Assembly (NCBI GenBank): GCA_964483775.1
Contig: CAZADA010000041.1
Location: 1-23,084, forward strand
DNA: 23,084 nucleotides
From: CAZADA01 sp964483775
Lineage (GTDB): Bacteria > Pseudomonadota > Alphaproteobacteria > Caulobacterales > Maricaulaceae
Reading direction: 5' to 3'
Shown: positions 6,529 to 14,136 of the stretch, one piece after another
Layout: every line of letters starts with the position of its first letter
How positions within the stretch are numbered: position 1 is the stretch's first letter
The notes under the pieces: generated by a model
What the model was told of the DNA's origin: nothing
What the model saw: only the letters and a program-made list of their open reading frames with translations
Databases searched by the model: none
Program-made: the position numbers and the translations under genes

Positions 6529-7713
6529 TTACATCGCCGGCTTGCTGGCGCGGGGCGCTGCGTGTTGATCAAAAGCGCGTTGAGCGCGGCGGACCTTGGG
6601 TTGGATGGCTTTCATGCGGAACCAGTTGAGCCAGGCCATGCCGGTGTAGGTCACGGGCACGTACGCCATGCCGCGGTCGATCAGCGCGAGCGCATAAGCG
6701 GCGGCGAAATCGGCGCTCATGAGTCCCGGGCCCATGCGCGAAGAAAACGCCGAGGGTACGATGTGGCGATAAGCGATGGCGTGGTCGGCGAGCAGCGCGC
6801 GCGCGCGGCGGGCGAAGGCGCGCTTGGAGGCGGCGTAGGGCTTGAGCGAGGGAACCAAGCCGAGAAAGTCGCCATGCCACTCAGCTTCTGAACCGAGCGC
6901 CCAGATCTCCGGCGGGTCCATGCTCGGCTGGCGGGACTGAAGAAACACATCGATCAAGCGGCAAAACGAAAGATGATTGGCGTTCATGCACTCATCGGAC
7001 TTGGCCCCGTGGGCGAGCACCAACATATCGCAGTCGGCCAAAAACGGCCGCACGCGCTCATAGTCATTGGGCGTGAAATCACGTCCATGTTTCAAAGGGA
7101 TAATGGTGACGCCGCGGCGCTCGAGACGTTTGGCCAACGCCGCGCCGAAGGCTCCGGATGCGCCGGTGACGGCGACCCGCCGACCGGCCAGCTTCGGCCC
7201 TGCTGTGCCCAGGACGATGTCCACCACTCCCAGGAAGGAACCGTAGAACCGACGGGGGTGGCGGTGGTGGCTGAAATGGTAGTCGGGGCTCACCCACCAG
7301 GGCTGCTTGATGGCCTTCAGGCGCGTCACCGCCTGGTGATTGACGTCGCGGCCGTCACCGACGACGCGCACGAGGAACAAAACCGTGTGGATTGTGATCG
7401 CCGCGACCACCGCCGTCCACGGCGCCAGCACGAAGAAAACGGCGGCGAACACCACCGTTGACACATATTCAGGCAGGATGTGCCCCCAGCGATTGTCGGC
7501 CTTCAAACTGGGATGGATCGCAAGGGATTCATCAAACCACACATGGTGCTTTCGGTGCAGATCCGCGGCCCAGCGCAGCAGCGCGATGCGCGAGCGCTCC
7601 CAGCGATGCAAAAATACGTGCAGCACGTCGCCCAGCACCGTCGCGCCGAGAAACACGATGGGCGTGAAGAGCACCAAGTCCAACCACAGCCGATCGGTCG
7701 ACAGTCCGATCAT
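6529..7713 (-). CDS. Membrane fatty acid hydroxylase / short-chain dehydrogenase fusion
   Basis: A 394-residue two-domain protein. Residues 1-170 are a membrane-bound fatty acid hydroxylase/sterol desaturase domain with hydrophobic helices at about 10-32 and 84-118 and the histidine clusters expected to bind two irons: H32xxxH36, H53xxHH57 and HFSHHRH at 146-152. Residues 178-394 are a Rossmann-fold short-chain dehydrogenase-like domain with TGASGAFG at 183-190 and the Tyr293-xxx-Lys297 catalytic pair. This matches the protein type annotated elsewhere as 'bifunctional sterol desaturase/short chain dehydrogenase'. A hydroxylation or oxidation of a lipid followed by redox of the product is plausible, but the substrate is unknown. 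The ATG at 7713 is chosen over an upstream TTG that abuts pyrG because GGAGGA lies seven bases before it. It follows pyrG on the same strand. Confidence 0.85.
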   Translation of the reverse strand: MIGLSTDRLWLDLVLFTPIVFLGATVLGDVLHVFLHRWERSRIALLRWAADLHRKHHVWFDESLAIHPSLKADNRWGHILPEYVSTVVFAAVFFVLAPWTAVVAAITIHTVLFLVRVVGDGRDVNHQAVTRLKAIKQPWWVSPDYHFSHHRHPRRFYGSFLGVVDIVLGTAGPKLAGRRVAVTGASGAFGAALAKRLERRGVTIIPLKHGRDFTPNDYERVRPFLADCDMLVLAHGAKSDECMNANHLSFCRLIDVFLQSRQPSMDPPEIWALGSEAEWHGDFLGLVPSLKPYAASKRAFARRARALLADHAIAYRHIVPSAFSSRMGPGLMSADFAAAYALALIDRGMAYVPVTYTGMAWLNWFRMKAIQPKVRRAQRAFDQHAAPRASKPAM

Positions 7714-7720
7714 GGCGTCT

Positions 7721-7726
7721 TCCTCC
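7721..7726 (-). promoter_or_regulatory. Ribosome binding site deciding the hydroxylase-SDR start
   Basis: GGAGGA on the minus strand lies seven bases before the ATG at 7713. It argues against the longer frame starting at TTG 7812 or ATG 7767 and leaves a 95-base gap after pyrG. Confidence 0.7.
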
Positions 7727-7808
7727 GTCACGGTGACCACGCCGCTCCAGGCCGACGCAACCCCCATCTTGTCTGATGCAGCGCGGCGTTGAAAGCCTGC
7801 GGCCCGCG

Positions 7809-9452
7809 TCAAACCAGGCGGCTTTGCTCCACGGCCGCCGCGATGAAACTGGCGAACAGGGGGTGCGGCGCGAAGGGACGCGACTTCAGCTCGGGGTGAA
7901 ACTGGACGCCGACAAACCAGGGATGACTGTCGAGCTCGACAATCTCCGGCAACACGCCGTCAGGCGACAGGCCCGAGAAAATCAACCCCGCCTCTTCAAG
8001 CGGTTCGCGGTAGGCGATGTTCACCTCATAGCGGTGGCGATGACGCTCAAAGATCTCGTTGGCCTGGTAGATTTCAGCGGCGCGGGTGCGGGGCGTGAGG
8101 ACCGCCGGGTAGGCGCCTAGGCGCATGGTCCCGCCCTTGTCACTGCGCTCAGAGCGCTCCACCACGGTGTTGCCCTGCATCCATTCGGTCATCAGGCCCA
8201 CCAAGGGATGTTCGGGTTCGCCGTAAACGCTGCGGAACTCCGTCGAGCCTGCTTTCTCAAGACCCGCCAGGGACTGCGCGGCCTCGATGATGGCGAGCTG
8301 CATGCCAAAGCAAATGCCGAAAAAGGGCACGGCGCGCGCGCGGGCGAAACGGATGGCGGCGAGCTTGCCTTCGATGGCGCGGGGGCCAAAGCCGCCGGGC
8401 ACCAACACACCGTCAGCGCCTTCCAAACGCTGCGCCGCCGCGCGCTCATCCCCGATCGCCTCGGAGTCCACCCAGTCGAGATTGACGCGCACGCCATTGG
8501 CGATACCGCCATGTTGCAGGGCTTCGGTCAGCGATTTGTAGGCGTCGAGCAACCCGGTGTACTTGCCGACAATGGCGATGGTCACCTCGCCGTCCGGCCG
8601 GCGCAAGCGCTGCACGATGTTGGTCCAACGCGACAGATCGGGCTCGGGAGCGTCATCCATGCGGAAATGGCGCAGCACCCGCTCATCAAGGCCTTCCTCA
8701 TGGTAGGCGAGCGGAACGGCGTAAATGGAGTCCGCATCGAGCCCCTGGACAACATCGCGCTCTTGCACGTTGCAAAACAGCGCCAGCTTCCGCCGCTCTT
8801 CAATGGGAATGGGACGTTCGCTGCGGCACAAAAGCATGTGCGGCTGAATGCCGATGGAGCGCAATTCCTTAACGGAGTGCTGGGTTGGCTTGGTCTTGAG
8901 TTCGCCGGCGGCTGCGATGAACGGCAACAGGGTGACATGGATGAACAAGGCTCGCTCCGCGCCAAGCTCCTGGCCGAGTTGGCGAATGGCCTCAAAGAAC
9001 GGAAGGCCTTCAATGTCGCCGACGGTGCCGCCGATCTCGCACAACACAAAGTCAACGTCGCCGGGGTTGTGCACCACGAACTGTTTGATGGCGTCAGTCA
9101 CATGGGGGATGACCTGGATGGTGGCGCCCAGGTAATCGCCGCGACGCTCGGCCGCCAGAATGTCGCTGTACACACGCCCTGAGGTGATGTTGTCCGCCCG
9201 CGTGGCCGAAACATCTGTGAAGCGCTCATAGTGCCCCAGGTCGAGGTCGGTTTCGGCGCCGTCATCGGTGACGAACACCTCGCCGTGCTGAAGCGGCGAC
9301 ATCGTGCCGGGATCGATGTTGAGATACGGATCGAGTTTGCGCAGGCGCACGCGATAGCCACGCGCCTGGAGCAATGCGCCGAGCGCTGCGGAGGCTAGCC
9401 CTTTGCCTAACGAAGAGACCACGCCGCCTGTGATGAAGATATAGCGGACCAT
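7809..9452 (-). CDS. pyrG: CTP synthase
   Basis: A 547-residue enzyme that aminates UTP to CTP using ATP and glutamine. The N-terminal synthetase domain has GVVSSLGKG at 10-18, the RKLDPYLNIDPGTMSP segment at 38-53 and GGTVGDIEG at 141-149. The C-terminal class I glutaminase domain starts near 290 with PGGFG at 352-356, nucleophile Cys381 in FFGICFGMQ, and His519/Glu521 in QFHPEL, completing the catalytic triad. Spacing of these residues closely follows the E. coli enzyme. It lies 46 bases after secG, a pairing common in alphaproteobacteria. In rhizobia kdsA often follows pyrG; here the hydroxylase-SDR gene does. Confidence 0.99.
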   Translation of the reverse strand: MVRYIFITGGVVSSLGKGLASAALGALLQARGYRVRLRKLDPYLNIDPGTMSPLQHGEVFVTDDGAETDLDLGHYERFTDVSATRADNITSGRVYSDILAAERRGDYLGATIQVIPHVTDAIKQFVVHNPGDVDFVLCEIGGTVGDIEGLPFFEAIRQLGQELGAERALFIHVTLLPFIAAAGELKTKPTQHSVKELRSIGIQPHMLLCRSERPIPIEERRKLALFCNVQERDVVQGLDADSIYAVPLAYHEEGLDERVLRHFRMDDAPEPDLSRWTNIVQRLRRPDGEVTIAIVGKYTGLLDAYKSLTEALQHGGIANGVRVNLDWVDSEAIGDERAAAQRLEGADGVLVPGGFGPRAIEGKLAAIRFARARAVPFFGICFGMQLAIIEAAQSLAGLEKAGSTEFRSVYGEPEHPLVGLMTEWMQGNTVVERSERSDKGGTMRLGAYPAVLTPRTRAAEIYQANEIFERHRHRYEVNIAYREPLEEAGLIFSGLSPDGVLPEIVELDSHPWFVGVQFHPELKSRPFAPHPLFASFIAAAVEQSRLV

Positions 9453-9498
9453 GGGCGGCCAGGATACTGATGCCAGCGATTCTGGGAAGCGCTAATCG

Positions 9499-9969
9499 TC
9501 AGCGCGGGGGATCAGAGTCAGCCCCATCCCCAGCTGGGTCGTCAGCGGGGGCTTCGTCAGCCGGGCCGTCGGCGCCGTCCGCTGCTGGGTTTGGCTCGCC
9601 ACCCTGGGAATCGTCAATGGTTTGGTCGCCCGTGATCCCAATGGGTTCACTTGGCGTGACGACCGGCGCGCCAATGCCAATGGTTTGGACGTTGGTCTGA
9701 GGCTCATCTTCATCGACGCGGTCAAGCACGGAGCCGTCGTCGTCGCCCCGGTTGAGCACAAGCGCGAGCACCAAACTGGTTGCAAAGAACCCCACCGCTA
9801 GTGCGGTCGTCGCCCGCGTGAGCGCGTTTCCTGCCGCACGCCCCGACATCAAGTTGCCTGGACCGCCACCGCCCATGCCCAGCGCGCCGCCTTCCGAGCG
9901 CTGCAAGAGAATGACGCCAACCAAACCTGCGGCGATGAACAAATGAATGACCAGCAAAAAGGTCGCCAT
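9499..9969 (-). CDS. secG: Protein translocase subunit SecG with long acidic tail
   Basis: A 156-residue SecG, the small membrane subunit that assists SecYE in protein export. It has two hydrophobic helices at about 3-20 and 47-68, separated by the conserved ILLQRSEGGALGMG and Gly-rich cytoplasmic loop. The remaining 85 or so residues are a low-complexity tail rich in Asp, Pro, Ala and Gly, containing no recognisable domain. Alphaproteobacterial SecG proteins often carry such tails, but this one doubles the core length. I chose ATG 9969, with GGAG upstream, over a TTG at 10035 because it places the first helix at the N-terminus. It lies between the pseudo-receiver gene and pyrG on the same strand. 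Confidence 0.95.
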   Translation of the reverse strand: MATFLLVIHLFIAAGLVGVILLQRSEGGALGMGGGGPGNLMSGRAAGNALTRATTALAVGFFATSLVLALVLNRGDDDGSVLDRVDEDEPQTNVQTIGIGAPVVTPSEPIGITGDQTIDDSQGGEPNPAADGADGPADEAPADDPAGDGADSDPPR

Positions 9970-10050
9970 AAAGGGCTCCGAGCTCACGATCGAGAAACAG
10001 CCCGGACGAGTAACGCAAACCTGAGCTCGCGCCAAGGGAAAGCGCAGCGG

Positions 10051-11064
10051 CTAGATGGCGATGGTCTCCGTCTCGCCTCCGCCATGGCCCTCCGAGTTGG
10101 GCCCAGCGGCCGCGTGCGGGGCGTCAGGAGTGCGTTGCCCACGCCGTTCCGACATGCGCTCAGCGCAACGGGCGGCGAGTTCGAGGATCTCTGACATCGA
10201 AACGCCGCCGTCATAATCAGCGTAGCTTTCGGCGCTGAAGACGCTGGCGCGCATCAGCGCTTGGGGGCTTGGGCTGGCCTCCTCCTCCAAACTTCTGGCG
10301 ACGCGGGCCAGCGTGAGGGCTGAGCGGATGGCCGACTCACCCGCATCGGCTGAGCGCAAACGCTGCAAATAGTCCGACGTGAGCCGGCAGATGTCTTTGA
10401 CGGCCGACGCCATGGGCACCGAGCCGTTCACCGCCAGTTCGGAGGCGGCGCAAATGCGGATCGCCAGCTGGCGCGTTTGCTCTTTAAGCATGCGCGCATG
10501 CAGGTCGCTGAGTTGTTTGGGACACGCCGCATGGGGACCATGTTCGCCGCGCAGCGCCAGAGCGGTCATGGATGGCACCTCAAAGCCCAAGGAAGGGCGT
10601 TTCGAACGCGAACGGCGCCGGCGGTCGGGGCCGATATAATCCGAACCCACCACGAACTGGCGCTCGCGGTCCAGCATGGCATGAACGCGTTCAAGAAAGC
10701 GGGCGGGCGAATATGGGCACAACAGAACATGGTCAGCACCTGAGTCGACAGCGCTGCGCAGGGCCGCCGCCTCATGGCGCCAACTGGTGAGCACGACGCA
10801 GGCAAAGGGATTCACCCCAAACTCCCCGGTGCGTAGGCGGCGCACGAGCGCGCTAACCTCAACCATGGAGTCGCTGGGAAAGGCGTTGGCGACGATCAAT
10901 GACCAACGCGGACGCAGGGCTTCGCGCCGAAACTCGGTGAACGTCGCCGTGGGCAGGACGTTTTCAAAACCAAGGTCAAGCAAAGCAGTGCGCGCCTGCT
11001 GGCGCCCTGTTGGGTGAACATCAAAGATGAGCGCGTCGATTTTGCGCGCTGCGCTTACAGTCAT
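10051..11064 (-). CDS. Response-regulator-like protein with degenerate receiver domain
   Basis: A 337-residue protein. Residues 8-130 have the strand/helix pattern of a receiver domain: LIFDVHP at 12-18, SLIVANAFP at 55-63, VVLTS at 90-94 and HVLLCPYSP at 112-120. The phospho-acceptor Asp expected four residues before Pro63 is Ala59, only one acidic residue of the N-terminal pair remains (Asp15), and the switch Lys before Pro117 is Cys116. Thr93 is kept. It is therefore probably a pseudo-receiver. YIGPDRRRRS follows near 145, a sequence type seen after receivers in several alphaproteobacterial regulators. The C-terminal half is mainly helical without a recognised DNA-binding or enzymatic motif. 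ATG 11064 with GGAG upstream is preferred to GTG 11088. It lies between tpiA and secG on the same strand; function unknown. Confidence 0.75.
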   Translation of the reverse strand: MTVSAARKIDALIFDVHPTGRQQARTALLDLGFENVLPTATFTEFRREALRPRWSLIVANAFPSDSMVEVSALVRRLRTGEFGVNPFACVVLTSWRHEAAALRSAVDSGADHVLLCPYSPARFLERVHAMLDRERQFVVGSDYIGPDRRRRSRSKRPSLGFEVPSMTALALRGEHGPHAACPKQLSDLHARMLKEQTRQLAIRICAASELAVNGSVPMASAVKDICRLTSDYLQRLRSADAGESAIRSALTLARVARSLEEEASPSPQALMRASVFSAESYADYDGGVSMSEILELAARCAERMSERRGQRTPDAPHAAAGPNSEGHGGGETETIAI

Positions 11065-11134
11065 GGATGCTCCGTGAGCCTCGAACACTCTGAATCATTG
11101 TTCCAGCTCACCTTCGGCGCGCGCGTTTAGGCGG

Positions 11135-11150
11135 ATGTAAAACGTCACAT
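11135..11150. promoter_or_regulatory. Near-palindrome upstream of the pseudo-receiver gene
   Basis: ATGTAA-AACG-TCACAT is an imperfect dyad with six-base arms matching at five positions and a four-base centre. It lies 71 bases before the pseudo-receiver ATG and just after the tpiA stop. It could be an operator, but no family consensus fits exactly and chance is not excluded. Confidence 0.25.
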
Positions 11151-11175
11151 TCCAGTTGAATTGTCCGTTCCCCGT

Positions 11176-11916
11176 TTATCGGGACGCCGGCGCCGCCGCA
11201 GCGATCGCCAGGAAACTCTCCGCGGTTAGGCTGGCGCCGCCGACCAGCACTCCGTCGACGCCGTCCGTCGCCAAAATCTCACCAGCGTTTTGCGGCTTGA
11301 CCGAGCCGCCATAGAGCACGCTCGGCTCGGCGTCTTGGCGCACCGACCCCACGGCGTTGCGCACCACGCGGTGCATGGCGGCGATGTCTGTTGGGGTGGC
11401 GGTCACACCGGTCCCGATGGCCCAGATCGGTTCATATGCAATGATGATGGGCCCCGTCCCGCCATGGGGCAAGCTTGCGGCGACTTGCGCGGTGATGCGC
11501 TGATCAGCCTGGCCGGCTTCGCGTTCGGCAAGCGTCTCCCCCACACACACAATGGGCGTCAGGCCGGCCGCCTGACCCGCCTCGGCCTTGGCGCGCACAT
11601 CCGCGTCCGTCTCGCCCGTCGCACGCCGTTCGGAGTGGCCGACGATCACATAGTGTGCGCCCGCGTCGGCGAGCATGGGCGCGCTGACCTCGCCGGTGAA
11701 GGCGCCCGACGTTTGCTCATGACAGGTCTGCCCCCCTACGCGAACGCCGCCGCCTTCCAGGTCACGCGCGACGTCCGCGAGCAGCGTGGCCGGCGGGCAG
11801 ACCACCAAGATGGCGGCTCCGCCATCGGCTTGGGCCAAGGCTTGGGCCTCCTGGCGGGACGCCTGCAGGCCGTTCATCTTCCAATTTCCAACGATGTAAA
11901 CAGGGCGAGCGGCCAT
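11176..11916 (-). CDS. tpiA: Triosephosphate isomerase
   Basis: A 246-residue TIM-barrel enzyme that interconverts dihydroxyacetone phosphate and glyceraldehyde 3-phosphate. The active site is complete: Lys13 in GNWKMN, His94 in VGHSERR and Glu162 in AYEPIWAIGTG. The phosphate-binding YGGSVKPQNAG and LVGGASL segments are also present near the C-terminus. Length is standard. It is the first gene of the minus-strand block and is divergent from the PpiD-like gene, with a 113-base gap that must hold promoters in both directions; I could not identify clear -35/-10 pairs there. Confidence 0.99.
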   Translation of the reverse strand: MAARPVYIVGNWKMNGLQASRQEAQALAQADGGAAILVVCPPATLLADVARDLEGGGVRVGGQTCHEQTSGAFTGEVSAPMLADAGAHYVIVGHSERRATGETDADVRAKAEAGQAAGLTPIVCVGETLAEREAGQADQRITAQVAASLPHGGTGPIIIAYEPIWAIGTGVTATPTDIAAMHRVVRNAVGSVRQDAEPSVLYGGSVKPQNAGEILATDGVDGVLVGGASLTAESFLAIAAAAPASR

Positions 11917-12029
11917 GGGGAGATAGACTTCCTCGCTTTGGAGGTGGGGGATTGGGCAGGCGAGCCCTTGTGCTTTGTGGGCCGTCTATCTAGCTTGCGC
12001 GCTCTGAAAAGCACAAGCGAGTCCTCTTC

Positions 12030-14081
12030 ATGGCCTTAGAGCAACTCCGCAACACTCTTCGCTCCAAAGTCACTTGGGTTTTGTTGGGGCTGGTGGCCCT
12101 GGCGCTGGCCTTCACCGGCAATGACTTTTTCGGCGGAGGCGGCGGGCAGTCCCACGTCGCTACGGTTGACGGCAAGCGCATTTCCTTCGGCGAGACGGCC
12201 GAAGCGTGGGACCGGCTCTCACGCAATTTGCCGCCCTCCGAGCTGCGCAATCTCGAGGCGCAAAACCAACGACGCAGCGAACTCGTCAGCTCTTTGGTGC
12301 GCGACCAACGCATGCGGCTTGAGGCTGAGCGACTGGGCGTTCGGGTGACCGACAACGCGCTGGCCGAGCAAATCCGTTCAACGGAGTCCTTGCGCGTCCA
12401 GACATCGGGCTTGTTTGACAGGGCGGCCTACGATTCGTCGTTTGAAGACGATCGCGCTCAGCAAGACTATGAAGAACGCGTGCGGGACGCCATGGCGGCT
12501 GAACTGTTACAGCGCGGCGTGATCGCCGGCCTGGCGGGAGCGCCCAACACGGTCACCTCCATGCGCCTACGCTATTTGATGGAAGAACGGGTGGTCAGCG
12601 CCGTGATCATCGCTCCGACGGCGATCCCAGACCCGGGCGCGGCGCCGCTTGAGGAACTCCAGGCGGTTTACGACGCCTCGCGCGAGGATTTGGCCTCGCC
12701 GCAGCTGCGCACGGTTTCGGTGGCCCTGTTCATCCCCGACGCCGAGGCTGGGCGCGACCAGATCCCCGCCGCCCAATTGGCGGCGCGCGCCGAGCAGATT
12801 GAAGCGGCCGGAGCCGTTGAGCCCGAACGCCGTTCCGTCATTGAAGTGATCGCTCCCGACGAGGAAACCGCCCTGCGCGTGGCCGCCGCTTTGCGCGACG
12901 GCGAGGAGCCCGCCGCCATCGCTGCGAGCGAGGAAGGCGTAACACTGCGCGAATACACCGATGTCGAATTGGACGCGATCACCGATCCGGTGGTGCAGAC
13001 CGCGGCCTTCGCCCTTGAGGAACCAGGCGTGAGCGATCCGGTGGAGAACACCTTGGAAAGCTGGTCTGTGGCGCAAGTCGTTGCGATTACGCCCGAACTC
13101 GCCATGACGGCCGAGCGGGCGCTCGAGTTGGCGACCGAGTCCATGGCCCGCGACGTCGCCTTGCGCATCGCCCAGGCGAACGCCGAGGCGTTCCAGACTG
13201 CACGCGACGCGAATCCGAACTTTGATGAGGCCGTCCGGGCTTCGGGCGCCGAAGTGAGAGTGTTTGAATCGTTCAATGCTGACGGGCTTGGTTTGGATGG
13301 CGAGCCCGTGTGGGGCGACCTTGATGAGGTTACCGGTCGGGCCATTGTGGAGCGCGCCTTTACGCGCGACGTTCGGTTGGCTGGGCGCAGCGCGTCGGAC
13401 ACGGTGCAACAAACCGCAGCGGCCACGTCGTTCGCCCTGCGCTTTGACGCGGTCACCGAGCCTCAGCCGCGCGAGTTTGACGAGGTGATCGAAGAGGTCA
13501 CATCGCTCTGGCGCGCCCAACGCATCGCCGAAACCCAAGAACAGGCCGCCGAATTGGCTGTTACGGCTTTGGAGGCAGGCGCGAGCCTGAACGAGGCCGC
13601 GCTCGCAACGGGCGTTGACGCTGACGCTGACAGCTTTGTTTTCTCACGCGCACAATCGATCCGGCCGGCCGCCGACCGCGGGGACATCGCCGTTGAGGGC
13701 GAGGTGGATGAACCGCCAACGCTGGCGCAACTGCGCCGGGTGGCCGATGCCGGTGGATTGCCGCCCGAGCTGCTGTCGCTGGACCCGCCGGAGAAACTGG
13801 GTTGGCGCGGCGCGGTGGCCGCGTTCGCCGCGCCTGCGGGCGCGGTGCTGCGTGTGCAAGGGCTTGAAGGCGCTGAGCTGGTGTTGCGGATCGAGGCGGT
13901 GTTGCCGGCGCCTCCGGGCTTTGAGCGTGCGTATCTGCCCCAGCGTGTGCGCGGTACGGTGTATAATTCCATAGCCGGAGACGTGTTGCGACTGCACGCG
14001 GTCGCCCTCGGCGAACGCTATCCGGTGACGGTCAATGATGAGATGTTGTTGCGCGCGACGGGCGGTGCGGTCGCGCCGTGA
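12030..14081 (+). CDS. PpiD/SurA-like membrane-anchored periplasmic folding factor
   Basis: A 683-residue protein with one N-terminal transmembrane anchor (about residues 13-31, preceded by basic residues) and a large periplasmic part. Residues 40-170 match the SurA N-terminal (SurA_N_3) chaperone domain of PpiD: VATVDGKRISFGE, then a helical segment and FDRAAYDSSF. Residues 265-357 resemble a parvulin domain (RRSVIEVIAP, AFALEEPGVSDPV), but the glycine-pair motif and recognisable active-site residues are missing. The protein probably acts as a chaperone at the Sec exit without strong prolyl isomerase activity; that is inference. Its place between tpiA and trpE is common in alphaproteobacteria. 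trpE begins 55 bases downstream and may be co-transcribed. Confidence 0.85.
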   Translation: MALEQLRNTLRSKVTWVLLGLVALALAFTGNDFFGGGGGQSHVATVDGKRISFGETAEAWDRLSRNLPPSELRNLEAQNQRRSELVSSLVRDQRMRLEAERLGVRVTDNALAEQIRSTESLRVQTSGLFDRAAYDSSFEDDRAQQDYEERVRDAMAAELLQRGVIAGLAGAPNTVTSMRLRYLMEERVVSAVIIAPTAIPDPGAAPLEELQAVYDASREDLASPQLRTVSVALFIPDAEAGRDQIPAAQLAARAEQIEAAGAVEPERRSVIEVIAPDEETALRVAAALRDGEEPAAIAASEEGVTLREYTDVELDAITDPVVQTAAFALEEPGVSDPVENTLESWSVAQVVAITPELAMTAERALELATESMARDVALRIAQANAEAFQTARDANPNFDEAVRASGAEVRVFESFNADGLGLDGEPVWGDLDEVTGRAIVERAFTRDVRLAGRSASDTVQQTAAATSFALRFDAVTEPQPREFDEVIEEVTSLWRAQRIAETQEQAAELAVTALEAGASLNEAALATGVDADADSFVFSRAQSIRPAADRGDIAVEGEVDEPPTLAQLRRVADAGGLPPELLSLDPPEKLGWRGAVAAFAAPAGAVLRVQGLEGAELVLRIEAVLPAPPGFERAYLPQRVRGTVYNSIAGDVLRLHAVALGERYPVTVNDEMLLRATGGAVAP

Positions 14082-14136
14082 TGGGTGCGCCAGTGACGCT
14101 TCGGCTTAACTGACACTGACCAATGGCCAGCATGCG

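Noticed and set aside
6155..12023. GANTC (CcrM-type) sites just upstream of eno (6155-6159), pyrG (9478-9482), the pseudo-receiver gene (11092-11096) and the PpiD-like gene (12019-12023)
   Set aside because: At this base composition the motif is expected about once in 300 bases, so four sites in the intergenic DNA are no more than chance; methylation control cannot be claimed.
12567..13538. Long minus-strand frame inside the PpiD-like gene
   Set aside because: Antisense shadow; composition is typical of out-of-frame GC-rich DNA and no start signal was seen.
14082..14136. trp attenuator or leader peptide before trpE
   Set aside because: The gap is only 55 bases, with no Trp-codon run and no pair of alternative hairpins; only a 5-bp CAGTG/CACTG pairing is visible.
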